Source: Selenomonadaceae bacterium
GTDB lineage: Bacteria; Bacillota; Negativicutes; Selenomonadales; Selenomonadaceae
Reading direction: 5' to 3'
DNA: 45,667 nucleotides
NCBI GenBank assembly: GCA_017635875.1
Contig: JAGBKP010000176.1
Coordinates: forward strand, 1 to 45,667
Shown: one piece after another, positions 33,970 to 43,231 of the stretch
How the letters are laid out: the number at the start of each line of letters is the position of its first letter
How positions within the stretch are numbered: position 1 is the first letter of the stretch
Notes under the pieces: generated by a model
Database searches by the model: none
What the model saw: only the letters and a program-made list of their open reading frames with translations
What the model was told of the DNA's origin: nothing
Translations under genes and position numbers: made by a program

Positions 33970-35368
33970 TCACGAAAATATTTCACTCTGAAACACTTTA
34001 AAATGCCAAGCGCGAAAATCCCTTGTTTCGGGTTCGGCTATATTAAAGGTGTGAGGTCGTCGCTCAAAAATCGCGCGCCGCATATATTCTATCATTTCAT
34101 CACGCGTATATATCGCGTTTTTCATATTGCCTTTTATTTCGTTTCTGTATGCGGCGTCCTTTATATATCTGTCTATCGCCTTAAGTATATCGTTATAATT
34201 GTTAAAAATAACGCCTAATTTCTCGTCGTTTCTGAGGAGTCCGTACACTTCGTCGTTAAACTTCAGCGTAAACGGCGGGCAAAGGGACGCCGCCGCAAAA
34301 ACCATAGTAGAACCGCCAAACATCGGATAGGTGTTTAAAAACATATCGCTATGGCGGAAAACTTCCTTTAAGTCGTCCCTAATGGACGTGTTAAAAACCC
34401 TGTCGGGAAATTTTTCTTTTAATTCCAGAAACCCGGGCGCTTGATTTTCCATAGCGTACCAAAATTTTACGTTTTTATGCCATGTCAGCATATTGTAGAC
34501 TATGTTGTAAAAAGTAAGTCCTTTGTCCAGCGTTTTATAAACGTTGCCGCCCGAAAAAATTATAAAATCATCGTCGCTTTTGGGGAAGGGATAACCTTTA
34601 AAAGGAATATCCGGCAAAACGGGGCTGTAATGAAACTCAAGTATCTTTTCTTCTGGAATACCGCGATAAAGGACAGCCAACGACGCGCCGTAGTTTCTGC
34701 ACTCCAAAAAGTAATCGAAAGCGTTCCGCCCAATCCAAAAAGCGTGGTCTGTTATATCAAACATAAAACGAGTCATAGAGCCTTTAAAGCGCATAAACGC
34801 CAAAAGCCCCGGAACATCTCTCGGTATCGGATAAAAAAACGCGTATTCCGGCTTTACGGTTAAAATCGAATCGCAAAGCGCGTAATATGTGTCTAACATA
34901 GATAATCCCGCGGGGAACGTCACAATATCGCCTTTATATTTTTCAATAACTTTACGCGTTTTCGGTATACTGTCTAATCTGCTGTCCGGCATTAAATATA
35001 CGATATGCAAACCGAGCGCGCCCAAAGAATCCAGAAATTGCTTCGTAAGGCTATGATCGTCAAAAGCGGGATTATCGTAATATAAGACGGTGTTTTTCTT
35101 TGCGACAAACGCCGTTTCGCCTTTTTTCGTAAGTTTTTCGTTCAAGAGCAAAAGCGCCATTTCCAAGAAATCATTCGCGTAATCCTGATTTATATACACG
35201 TGCTTTAACGCGATGCCAAACATTATTCCCGCCGCTTCTTCCAAGCGATCGTTTTCTATGTGCTCCAAAATTTTGCGATGATATTTTTCAAGTTGCGGGC
35301 TAAGCTGAGAAAAATAATTTAAACTCTCATCGTCAAGTCTACTACTGGGGGGGGGTGATACGCGCCAT
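33970..35368 (-). CDS. Glycosyltransferase-like protein, start out of frame at a C tract (phase-variable, OFF here)
   Basis: About 465 residues when in frame. A typical start (GGGAG, 9 bases, ATG 35368) leads into MARITP then nine Cs. With nine the peptide stops after 16 residues; with eight it continues PPSSRLDDESLNYFSQ into the long frame. The frame is open up to the tract, so the apparent TTG at 35268 is probably not the real start. The body has GT-B-like C-terminal features: FWYAMENQAPGFLELKEKFPD, FLNTYPMFGGSTMVFAAASL (acceptor/donor loop with GGST) and repeated helices as in GT41/HMW1C-like enzymes. Substrate unknown; O- or N-glycosylation of a surface protein such as flagellin is possible. 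A sequence error at the tract is the alternative. Confidence 0.75.
35347..35355. repeat. Homopolymer tract (9 G on plus, 9 C in coding strand) near the glycosyltransferase start
   Basis: Lies 13 bases after the ATG at 35368. Eight or eleven Cs put ATG and coding frame in register; nine, as here, does not. Confidence 0.85.
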
Positions 35369-35429
35369 ATATTTCAACTCCCGTTAAGATTGCAATATTT
35401 ATTTTCCTTAAAAGGCATCTCTAAAAACC

Positions 35430-35534
35430 TTACTTTCTTTTTCTCTTTTCTTTTTTGCCTGTCCTCCCTTGCGGAGGGAAAAAAAGAAAAAAAAAAGAAA
35501 GTAACAAAGAAAAAAGAGAAAAGAAAAAACTTTA
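35430..35534 (+). repeat. Three-arm purine/pyrimidine repeat A8 with hairpin loop
   Basis: Pyrimidine arm, loop GCCTGTCCTCCCTTGCGGAG with its own stem CCTCC/GGAGG, purine arm ending GAAAGTAAC, mirrored third arm AAAGAAAAAAGAGAAAAG. R1 has lost some G residues relative to R2. Confidence 0.8.
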
Positions 35535-35624
35535 ATTGCTTTTTAATTTTTTGTTTTGTCTACAGTCTGAACAGAAAAATTAAGAGTATTTTATCATATA
35601 AGTACGGATTAACGCAAGTCAAAC

Positions 35625-35649
35625 AAAAAAAGCGCGAAAACGCGCTTAT
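35625..35649 (-). terminator. Terminator of tRNA-Cys
   Basis: Minus strand AAGCGCGttttCGCGCTT followed by a T run. Confidence 0.85.
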
Positions 35650-35655
35650 AATTTC

Positions 35656-35729
35656 TGGAGGCGACACCCAGAATCGAACTGGGGATAAAGGTTTTGCAGA
35701 CCTCGGCCTTACCACTTGGCTATGTCGCC
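35656..35729 (-). tRNA. tRNA-Cys (anticodon GCA)
   Basis: 74 nt with encoded CCA. Acceptor stem GGCGACA (35729-35723) / TGTCGCC (35666-35660), discriminator U as in tRNA-Cys, anticodon loop CTGCAAA giving GCA, T-loop GTTCGATTC. A near-consensus promoter precedes it. Confidence 0.96.
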
Positions 35730-35755
35730 TTATAAAGTTTGTCAAAAACAAAGAG

Positions 35756-35784
35756 ATTATACAAAATATTTGCTTATCTGTCAA
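35756..35784 (-). promoter_or_regulatory. Promoter of tRNA-Cys
   Basis: Minus strand TTGACA (35784-35779), 17 bases, TATAAT (35761-35756): a perfect consensus, about 27 bases before the tRNA. Confidence 0.92.
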
Positions 35785-35806
35785 GTGTGAAATTTTAGCG
35801 ACAAAA

Positions 35807-36214
35807 TCAATCGTGTTTTTTTATTGTTCTGTAAGTGCCCTTCGTTTCACTTAAAGCTATGAGTTTTTTTCTCGCGTCTATGGCGTTCATTGAAACTTTT
35901 AAATTTTTTTGAATCTTGCCCAAACACTTGTTGCAAAGACTGCCCGTAAAGATAGGCGCGCCGCATTTTTTGCAAGGATACGAGAGCGTTTTGCCTTCAA
36001 AGAAACCTTCCCTCGACATTCTTCTGATAATAGGCATATCAGCCCCCGTCGCTTCCATAATTTCCTCAACGCTCGCGTCGGGATTATCGCGAATATACGC
36101 GCAAACCTCAAGCTGTATATTTTGAATTTCTCTATAGCAATCGGGGCATACCTTATGACCTATCTCTATATAAATATTGCCGCATTTAGGACAATTTCTC
36201 GCTTTAAATGCCAT
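35807..36214 (-). CDS. YvyF-like flagellar operon protein
   Basis: 135 residues, zinc-finger-like. N-terminal NCPKCGNIYIEIGHKVCPDCYRE (two CxxC), then a helical MarR-like region DASVEEIMEATGADMPIIRRM and a second CxxC pair KKCGAPIFTGSLCNKC. This layout matches the TIGR03826/YvyF family, usually next to flgM and flgN in Firmicutes. Here it is alone, with tRNA-Cys downstream and repeat A9 upstream. Probably a regulator or chaperone of flagellar gene expression; the exact role is unknown. ATG 36214 has GAGG upstream. Confidence 0.82.
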   Translation of the reverse strand: MAFKARNCPKCGNIYIEIGHKVCPDCYREIQNIQLEVCAYIRDNPDASVEEIMEATGADMPIIRRMSREGFFEGKTLSYPCKKCGAPIFTGSLCNKCLGKIQKNLKVSMNAIDARKKLIALSETKGTYRTIKKHD

Positions 36215-36245
36215 AATGAAAACCTCTTTTCTTTTTTGTTTTTAT

Positions 36246-36351
36246 TTACTTTCTTTTTCTCTTTTCTTTTTTGCCTGTCCTCCCTTGCGGAGGGAAAAAA
36301 AGAAAAGAGAAAAAGAAAGTAACAAAGAAAAAGAGAAAAGAAAAAACTTTA
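36246..36351 (+). repeat. Three-arm purine/pyrimidine repeat A9 with hairpin loop
   Basis: The most regular copy: pyrimidine arm exactly complementary to R1 (about 27 bp), loop identical to A8, then C and R2, an exact 23-base mirror (AAAGAAAAAGAGAAAAG core). Confidence 0.88.
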
Positions 36352-36529
36352 CTAAACTCTATTGATTAGTTTTTTCGTTATTGTCTTTTATTTAAAAACT
36401 ATCTAAGATTATAACATAATTGATTTGAAAAAGATAGTATATTTATGAAAAAATTATGAGATTTTTGTCCTAAAAACTCCAATTTTTCACTTTTCGTTTT
36501 ATGAACTTGAAAAAAATCTGAAAAACTTC
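36352..36529. other. AT-rich gap before the NlpC/P60 gene
   Basis: No ORF or repeat recognised between repeat A9 and the promoter at 36530. Confidence 0.5.
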
Positions 36530-36558
36530 TTGCAAAAATGAAAATTATCTTGTATAAT
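36530..36558 (+). promoter_or_regulatory. Promoter of the NlpC/P60 gene
   Basis: TTGCAA (36530-36535), 17 bases, TATAAT (36553-36558). Confidence 0.88.
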
Positions 36559-36605
36559 GAAACAAATTATCAGATAAAATTCATTTAAAGAGGGGACGAG
36601 AGAGA

Positions 36606-37349
36606 ATGAAACTATTGCGCATTATGTCGCTCACAACGCTTTTTGCAATCGCCATAACGGCTTTCGGCTCTGCGGCACCTACCTTAAAACGAAATTCGGA
36701 AGGTCATGAAGTCCTCGTCTTGCAAAAAAAATTAAAGCAAATCGGATACCCCATTAACGAAACCGAAGGGGTTTTCGGAAGCGAAACCGAGCGCGCCGTA
36801 TCGGCTTTTCAGCGCGATCAAAACATGAAAATCACCGGCATCGTAACTTCAAGCACTTGGCGCGCCTTAAAGAACACAAAAAACAAAGGCGACTCAAAAA
36901 CTTCTTCCAAAAATATTTTCAACACCCCCACCGTGAAAAACGGACGACTTGTTAAAAATCATACCTTAATAATAGATAAGAAAGAAGCGCAAAAAATCAT
37001 AAAAACCGCAAAGAGCTACACCGGCACGCCGTATGTTTTCGGCGGCTCAACGCCCAGCGGTTTCGATTGCTCGGGTTTTCTCCAATTTATATTTGAAAAG
37101 AACGGAATTATGATACCGCGTCTTGCCGACGAACAATATCTTTTGGGCGAGGACAAGAAGAAAAAGGATTTAGTCCCGGGCGACTTGGTTTTCTTCACCA
37201 CTTACGCGGAAGGCGCGTCGCATTGCGGACTTTATCTTGGCGACGACAAATTTATTCACACCTCCGCAAGCAAGGGTGTAAGGGTAGACGAACTTACAGA
37301 CCCGTATTGGAAGCCTAAATACTTAGGCGGCAAGCATATAGTAAAATGA
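36606..37349 (+). CDS. Secreted NlpC/P60 peptidoglycan endopeptidase with PG-binding domain
   Basis: 247 residues. Signal peptide of about 23 residues (MKLLRIMSLTTLFAIAITAF, then GSAAP). Residues 30-95 are a PG_binding_1 domain (SEGHEVLVLQKKLKQIGYP, GSETERAVSAFQRDQ). The C-terminal half is an NlpC/P60 cysteine peptidase with FDCSGF (catalytic Cys), SHCGLYLG (His) and FIHTSA (third polar residue). Cuts peptide links in the cell wall, in cell separation or wall turnover. ATG 36606 has AGAGGGGA upstream, a strong promoter precedes and a terminator follows, so it is transcribed alone. Confidence 0.93.
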   Translation: MKLLRIMSLTTLFAIAITAFGSAAPTLKRNSEGHEVLVLQKKLKQIGYPINETEGVFGSETERAVSAFQRDQNMKITGIVTSSTWRALKNTKNKGDSKTSSKNIFNTPTVKNGRLVKNHTLIIDKKEAQKIIKTAKSYTGTPYVFGGSTPSGFDCSGFLQFIFEKNGIMIPRLADEQYLLGEDKKKKDLVPGDLVFFTTYAEGASHCGLYLGDDKFIHTSASKGVRVDELTDPYWKPKYLGGKHIVK

Positions 37350-37357
37350 CATAAATT

Positions 37358-37399
37358 TTCCGCTCCGCGCGATAAAGGCGCGTGGGGCGGAATTTTTTT
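37358..37399 (+). terminator. Terminator of the NlpC/P60 gene
   Basis: TTCCGCtCCgCGC / GCGCGtGGgGCGGAA followed by seven T. Confidence 0.88.
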
Positions 37400-37418
37400 G
37401 TATTCATAAATTCTTTTC

Positions 37419-37447
37419 TTGAAATTATGCCTAAAGAGTGATATACT
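37419..37447 (+). promoter_or_regulatory. Promoter of the ilvN-ilvC operon
   Basis: TTGAAA (37419-37424), 17 bases, TATACT (37442-37447). The leader to ilvN is only about 28 bases, too short for a T-box or peptide attenuator. Confidence 0.85.
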
Positions 37448-37481
37448 TACAACATATTTTTTTTACGAGGTGAAACAATCC

Positions 37482-39009
<1,528 letters not shown>

Positions 39010-39048
39010 TTGATTATTGGCAAATGCCTTTGCATTAGAGTGTAATTT

Positions 39049-39283
39049 TAGAGTTTTAGCGCTATTCTTACTTTTCGTTGTCTTCATTTTTCTTTTGCTT
39101 GCCCAAAAGAAAAACGAAGCAAAAAGAAAAAGGCACAGGGGCGACGCCGCCCCTTGACCCTGCAAATAAAGAAAAGTTCGTTTTCATCGTTGCGATTGAA
39201 AAAGTTTGCGCTTTAGCAACTGTTCGTTGTCCGCTGAAACGCCGTCCGGGCGTTTAGGCGGACGCACCCCGTCCTTGGGGCGC
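39049..39283 (+). repeat. Composite multi-hairpin element C3
   Basis: Between ilvC and leuC. CTTTTCGTTGTCTTC, three-arm unit with loop CTTGCC and mirror AAAAGAAAAACGAAGC, hairpin GGGGCGacgCCGCCCC ending TTGACCCTG, ATTGAAAAAGTTT block, GTCCGC-[ACGCCgtccGGGCGT]-GCGGAC, and hairpin GCACCCCgtcctTGGGGCGC. Confidence 0.85.
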
Positions 39284-39330
39284 TATAGACCGTAATTTTA
39301 TTTTCGGTTGCAAATGAATTTTATGTTTAG

Positions 39331-39366
39331 AAGGAGGGGCTGCTTTATTAGTAGCCTCTCCTTTTG
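39331..39366 (+). terminator. Terminator-like hairpin in the leuC leader
   Basis: 14-bp stem (39331-39344 with 39350-39363), two positions being G-U wobbles only in the plus-strand RNA, then TTTTGT. Ends about 15 bases before the leuC ATG. It ends read-through from ilvC or attenuates leu transcription. No Leu-rich leader peptide was seen. Confidence 0.7.
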
Positions 39367-39380
39367 TATAGGAGAACATT

Positions 39381-40628
39381 ATGAATATAAGCGAAAAGAT
39401 ATTGGCTAGGCACGCGGGGCGGGATAAAGTTGTTCCGGGCGAGATAGTCACCTGCAAGCTGGATATGGTGCTTGCAAACGACGTTACCGCGCCGCCTTCC
39501 ATAAAAGAGTTTGAAAAAATCGGAAAGCCCGTTTTTGATAATGAAAAAATCGCGCTTATCCCCGACCATTTTCAACCCGCGAAGGATATAAAGAGCGCGG
39601 ATTTAGCTAAGGCTGTGCGTGATTTTTCAAAGAAACACAATTTGAAATACTATTTTGAAGCTGGCAGAGTGGGCATAGAACACGTTATTTTGCCGGAAAT
39701 GGGAATAGTCGGTCCCGGTATGCTTACCATCGGCGCGGATTCTCATACCTGCACTTACGGCGCGGTGAACGGTTTTTCGACGGGCGTAGGCACCACGGAT
39801 TTAGCAGTGGCTATGGCAACTGGAGAGGCTTGGTTTAAAGTTCCCGAAACTATCGAAGTGAGGTTAAAAGGCGAAAAAGCTCCGCATATCACGGGTAAAG
39901 ACGTTATTTTGTATTTGATAGGCGAAATAGGCGTAGACGGCGCGCTCTATCAGGCGTTGGAATTTACGGGCGACGTAAAATCGCTGACAATGACCGATAG
40001 GCTCACCATTTCAAATATGGCGATAGAGGCGGGCGCGAAAAACGGCGTGTTCCCATTCGACGAAATTACGAAAGAATATGTCGAAGGACGCGTACAAGTA
40101 CCTTACGAGCCGGTAAATCCCGACGCGGACGCAAAATATGTTCGCACGGTTGAGATTGATTTATCGAAACTACGCCCCGTTGTCGCTTTCCCGCATCTTC
40201 CCGAAAACACGAAAGCAGTCGCGGATATAAAGGACGATATTAAAATCCAGCAGGTCGTTATCGGCTCTTGCACCAACGGACGCTTGGAGGATTTGCAAAT
40301 CGCCGCCGAAGTGCTAAAGGGTAAAAAAATCCACGACGATGTGCGTTGCATTGTAATCCCCGGCAGTCAATGGGTATATAAAGAAGCTATGCGTCTTGGT
40401 TACGTTGACGCGTTTATAGACGCGGGTTGCGTCGTTAGTTGCCCCACCTGCGGGCCTTGCCTCGGCGGTTATATGGGCATACTTTCGGCGGGTGAGCGCT
40501 GCGTTTCTACGACCAATCGCAATTTTAGAGGGCGTATGGGACACGTCGACAGCGAAGTGTATCTTGCAAGCCCGTATACTGCGGCGTGCAGCGCGATTAT
40601 GGGAAAAATAGCGGAGGAGGTAAGATAA
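39381..40628 (+). CDS. leuC: 3-isopropylmalate dehydratase large subunit
   Basis: 415 residues. With LeuD isomerises 2- to 3-isopropylmalate in leucine synthesis; binds a 4Fe-4S cluster. Cluster motif [13 protein letters not shown] (two Cys of CxxC) and IGSCTNGR (third Cys). Length and sequence fit the shorter archaeal/Clostridial class rather than the 460-residue enterobacterial type. ATG 39381 has AGGAGA. The stop overlaps the leuD start as TAATG. Confidence 0.95.
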   Translation: MNISEKILARHAGRDKVVPGEIVTCKLDMVLANDVTAPPSIKEFEKIGKPVFDNEKIALIPDHFQPAKDIKSADLAKAVRDFSKKHNLKYYFEAGRVGIEHVILPEMGIVGPGMLTIGADSHTCTYGAVNGFSTGVGTTDLAVAMATGEAWFKVPETIEVRLKGEKAPHITGKDVILYLIGEIGVDGALYQALEFTGDVKSLTMTDRLTISNMAIEAGAKNGVFPFDEITKEYVEGRVQVPYEPVNPDADAKYVRTVEIDLSKLRPVVAFPHLPENTKAVADIKDDIKIQQVVIGSCTNGRLEDLQIAAEVLKGKKIHDDVRCIVIPGSQWVYKEAMRLGYVDAFIDAGCVVSCPTCGPCLGGYMGILSAGERCVSTTNRNFRGRMGHVDSEVYLASPYTAACSAIMGKIAEEVR

Positions 40629-41119
40629 TGGCGGCTATATTGGAAGGCAAAGTGTGGCGTTACGGCGACAATATTGATACGGACGTTATTATTCCCGCCC
40701 GTTATTTAAACTCTTTCGACCCGAAAGACCTTGCGGCGCATTGTATGGAGGATATCGACGAAACTTTCTCCAAAAACGTCGAAAACGGCGATATTATCGT
40801 GGGCGGCAAGAATTTCGGTTGCGGCTCTTCGCGCGAACACGCCCCAGTTGCGATTAAGGCTTCCGGCGTTCCCGTTGTCATCGCCGCAAGTTTTGCGCGG
40901 ATTTTTTACCGCAACGGCATAAATATCGGGTTGCCGCTCCTTGAAATCGGCGACGACGTTGAAAAGATAAAGGCGGGGCATAAATTAAAGGTTGACACCG
41001 CCACAGGGGTTATCGAAAATCTTACCACGGGCGACACTTTTAAGGCGCAGGCTATGCCGGATTTTGTGGAGGAGATTGCGAAAGCCGGCGGGCTTATAAA
41101 TTATATTAAGAATAGGTAA
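40628..41119 (+). CDS. leuD: 3-isopropylmalate dehydratase small subunit
   Basis: 163 residues. Swivelling domain that completes the LeuCD isomerase. [17 protein letters not shown] at the start, then [21 protein letters not shown] and [14 protein letters not shown]. Short LeuD class, matching the LeuC class. ATG 40628 has GGAGG inside the end of leuC; a frame from 40586 runs within leuC and is not the start. Co-translated with leuC. Confidence 0.95.
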   Translation: MAAILEGKVWRYGDNIDTDVIIPARYLNSFDPKDLAAHCMEDIDETFSKNVENGDIIVGGKNFGCGSSREHAPVAIKASGVPVVIAASFARIFYRNGINIGLPLLEIGDDVEKIKAGHKLKVDTATGVIENLTTGDTFKAQAMPDFVEEIAKAGGLINYIKNR

Positions 41120-41145
41120 GATTGATTTTTGATATTGAGATTATT

Positions 41146-41378
41146 GTGGAGTTTTAGCATAAATTCTACTTTTCGTTGTGTACTTTTCTTTGCTCGTGCA
41201 AAGAAAGTACCAAAGAAACACGCAAGGGGTTTTCACCCCTTGACCCCACACTTTATTCAACCTATCTTTATTTGTTTTCATTGTGGCGGTTGAAGAAGTT
41301 TTTGGCTGTTTATACTTTTCGTTGTCCGCTAAAACGCCGTCCGGGCGTTTAGGCGGACGCGCCCCGTCCTTGGGGCGC
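41146..41378 (+). repeat. Composite multi-hairpin element C4
   Basis: Between leuD and leuB. GTACTTTTCTTTGC/GCAAAGAAAGTAC with tcgt loop and mirrored CAAAGAAACACGC; hairpin AAGGGGttttcaCCCCTT; ATTGTGGCGGTTGAAGAAG; GTCCGC-[ACGCCgtccGGGCGT]-GCGGAC; GCGCCCCgtcctTGGGGCGC. Confidence 0.85.
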
Positions 41379-41396
41379 ATTACCGTGATTTATTAT

Positions 41397-41476
41397 GATA
41401 TGGGGTCAAGGGGCGAAAGTCCCTTGCAGGGTCGAGGGACAGCGTCCCTCGTGGGGTTTGGGGCAACGCCCCATAA
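41397..41476 (-). repeat. GC-rich hairpin chain H5
   Basis: GGGGTCAAGGGgcgaaagtCCCTTG, GAGGGACagcGTCCCTC, GGGCaacGCCCC; same layout as H3b with the middle stem changed on both sides. It ends just before the leuB ribosome site. Confidence 0.85.
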
Positions 41477-41487
41477 AAGGAGCAGTT

Positions 41488-42552
41488 ATGAAGAAGATAT
41501 TGGTTATTCCCGGCGATGGGATTGGTACGGAGATTACAGAGTCCGCCGTTGAGGTATTGAAAAAAATTGACTCTAAATATAAGATGGATTTTTCTTTTGA
41601 ATACAAAGACGCGGGCGGGGCGGCTTATGATAAGTTCGGTACGCCGCTTCCTGATGAAACTTTGGAGGCTTGCAAAAATTCCGACGCTATTCTTTTTGGA
41701 GCGGTCGGCGGTAAAAAGTGGGATACTTTGGAACCGTCCTTACGTCCCGAAAAGGCTCTCCTTGGTATCAGAAAAGCTATGGGGCTTTATGCCAACATTC
41801 GCCCCGTGAAAATCGCCGACGCTCTTGTTGACTATTCGCCTTTGAAGAAAGAACTTGCAACGGGCGTTGACCTCGTTATCGTTCGCGAGCTTGTGGGCGG
41901 TATTTATTTCGGAGAGCGTTGCGAGTCCGAGATTAAAGACGGCGTTGAGCGCGCTTGGGACACGGAAAATTATTCCGTGCCGGAAGTGGAGCGCATTGCA
42001 AAACTCGCTTTTGAAATGGCTAAAGGTCGCCGCAAGAAGGTGACTTCCGTCGATAAAGCGAATATTTTGGCGACTTCCCGTTTATGGCGGCGCACGGTGA
42101 GCAAAATGGCGGAAAGCGAAAAGGATTTGACGGTAGACCATCTCTATGTCGACAACTGCGCGATGCAGCTTGCGGTTAATCCCGCGCAGTTTGACGTTAT
42201 AGTTACGGGCAATATGTTCGGCGATATTTTAAGCGACGAGGCGGCGGTCGTAGGCGGCTCTCTAGGTATGCTTCCGTCCGCATCGATAGGAGAACTTACG
42301 AGCTTCTACGAGCCGATTCACGGCTCTGCGCCCGACATCGCGGGCAAAGGTATCGCAAACCCGATAGCAACGATACTTTCCGCGGCGATGATGCTCCGTT
42401 ATTCGTTTAAAGAAGAAGCGGCGGCAAAAGCTATTGAAGACGCGGTGGATAAAACGCTTGCGGACGGGTTTAGAACGCCGGATTTGTATAAGGACGGGTT
42501 TACGAGGGTTAATACTAAAGAGGCTACGGAGAGGATTATTGAGAGAATTTAA
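41488..42552 (+). CDS. leuB: 3-isopropylmalate dehydrogenase
   Basis: 354 residues. NAD-dependent oxidative decarboxylase in leucine synthesis. VIPGDGIGTEITESAVEVL at the start, FGAVGGKKWDTL, the substrate-binding RPEKALLGIRKAMGLYANIRPV and RELVGGIYFGER, then VTGNMFGDILSDEAAVVGGSLGML and EPIHGSAPDIAGKGIANP. ATG 41488 has AAAAGGAG. The open frame runs back to 41395, but this is repeat H5. Follows leuD behind two repeat elements. Confidence 0.96.
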   Translation: MKKILVIPGDGIGTEITESAVEVLKKIDSKYKMDFSFEYKDAGGAAYDKFGTPLPDETLEACKNSDAILFGAVGGKKWDTLEPSLRPEKALLGIRKAMGLYANIRPVKIADALVDYSPLKKELATGVDLVIVRELVGGIYFGERCESEIKDGVERAWDTENYSVPEVERIAKLAFEMAKGRRKKVTSVDKANILATSRLWRRTVSKMAESEKDLTVDHLYVDNCAMQLAVNPAQFDVIVTGNMFGDILSDEAAVVGGSLGMLPSASIGELTSFYEPIHGSAPDIAGKGIANPIATILSAAMMLRYSFKEEAAAKAIEDAVDKTLADGFRTPDLYKDGFTRVNTKEATERIIERI

Positions 42553-42594
42553 TTTTGGGTTTTTGATTTTTAGTTTTTAGCTTTGTGCTTATTT

Positions 42595-42828
42595 GTAGAA
42601 TGTTAGCAAATATTTCTACTTTTCGTTATGTACTTTCTTTGCTCGTGCAAAGAAAGTACCAAAGAAACACGCAAGGGGTTTACACCCCTTGACCCCACAC
42701 TTTATTCAACCTATGTTTTTCGTTTTCATTGTGCCTATTGAAGAAGTTTCAGCCCCCGCGACTTTTCGTTGTCCGCTAAAATCGCATCACGCGATTTAGG
42801 CGGACGCGCCTCCGTCCTTGGAGGCGCT
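42595..42828 (+). repeat. Composite multi-hairpin element C5
   Basis: Between leuB and ilvB. Same modules as C4. Terminal part differs in concert: inner stem ATCGC/GCGAT in place of ACGCC/GGCGT, last hairpin GCGCCTCCgtcctTGGAGGCGC. Confidence 0.85.
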
Positions 42829-42919
42829 CTCGACATTTACTTTTGTACTATTAAATAATAGTTCGTTGTTGTTAAAAGTTTATATAATTACATTTCCAAT
42901 TTACTCTCAACCACTAATC
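42829..42919. other. Spacer between composite elements C5 and C6
   Basis: About 90 AT-rich bases. A TATAAT at about 42887 lacks a -35 at proper spacing. No ORF. Confidence 0.5.
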
Positions 42920-43164
42920 AAGGAGCGGTAATGCGGCGCAGGACGCGCCGCCGTTCGCATTTGCCCCAAGGACGGGGCAAAGCGAACAACGAACAGTTGC
43001 GGGTACTCGAACTTCTTCAATCGCCACGATGTAAACTGCTTTACTTGCAGGGTCAAGGGGCGGCGTCGCCCCTGTGCCTTTTTCTTTTTGCTTCGTTTTT
43101 CTTTTGGGCAAGCAAAAGAAAAATGAAGACCACTAAAGTAAAAATATTTGCAAAAACTCTACAG
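42920..43164 (-). repeat. Composite multi-hairpin element C6 (inverted relative to C5)
   Basis: On the minus strand it has the C3-type three-arm and GGGGCGacgCCGCCCC modules. The double stem is GTTCGC-[GCCCCgtcctTGGGGC]-GCGAAC and the last hairpin GGCGCgtcctGCGCC. Tail-to-tail with C5. Confidence 0.8.
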
Positions 43165-43231
43165 TAGCAACAAGCCCAAAAAATCTCTCAATCATTTCCA
43201 ATACAAAATATACACAAAAGCAGGTGAAACA

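Noticed and set aside
35390-35854. 154-residue plus-strand ORF
   Set aside because: Covers repeat A8 and the antisense of tRNA-Cys; Lys/Glu-rich translation of the purine arm, not a protein.
36177-36365. Lys-rich ORF at the yvyF start
   Set aside because: Translation of repeat A9.
41395-41487. 31-codon N-terminal extension of leuB
   Set aside because: It is the translation of hairpin chain H5; LeuB proteins start at MKKILVIPGDG, and AAAAGGAG precedes ATG 41488.
43148-43231. 28-codon extension of ilvB
   Set aside because: Starts in composite repeat C6. The conserved N-terminus begins at MTGAEAVIEVL with AGGTGA upstream.
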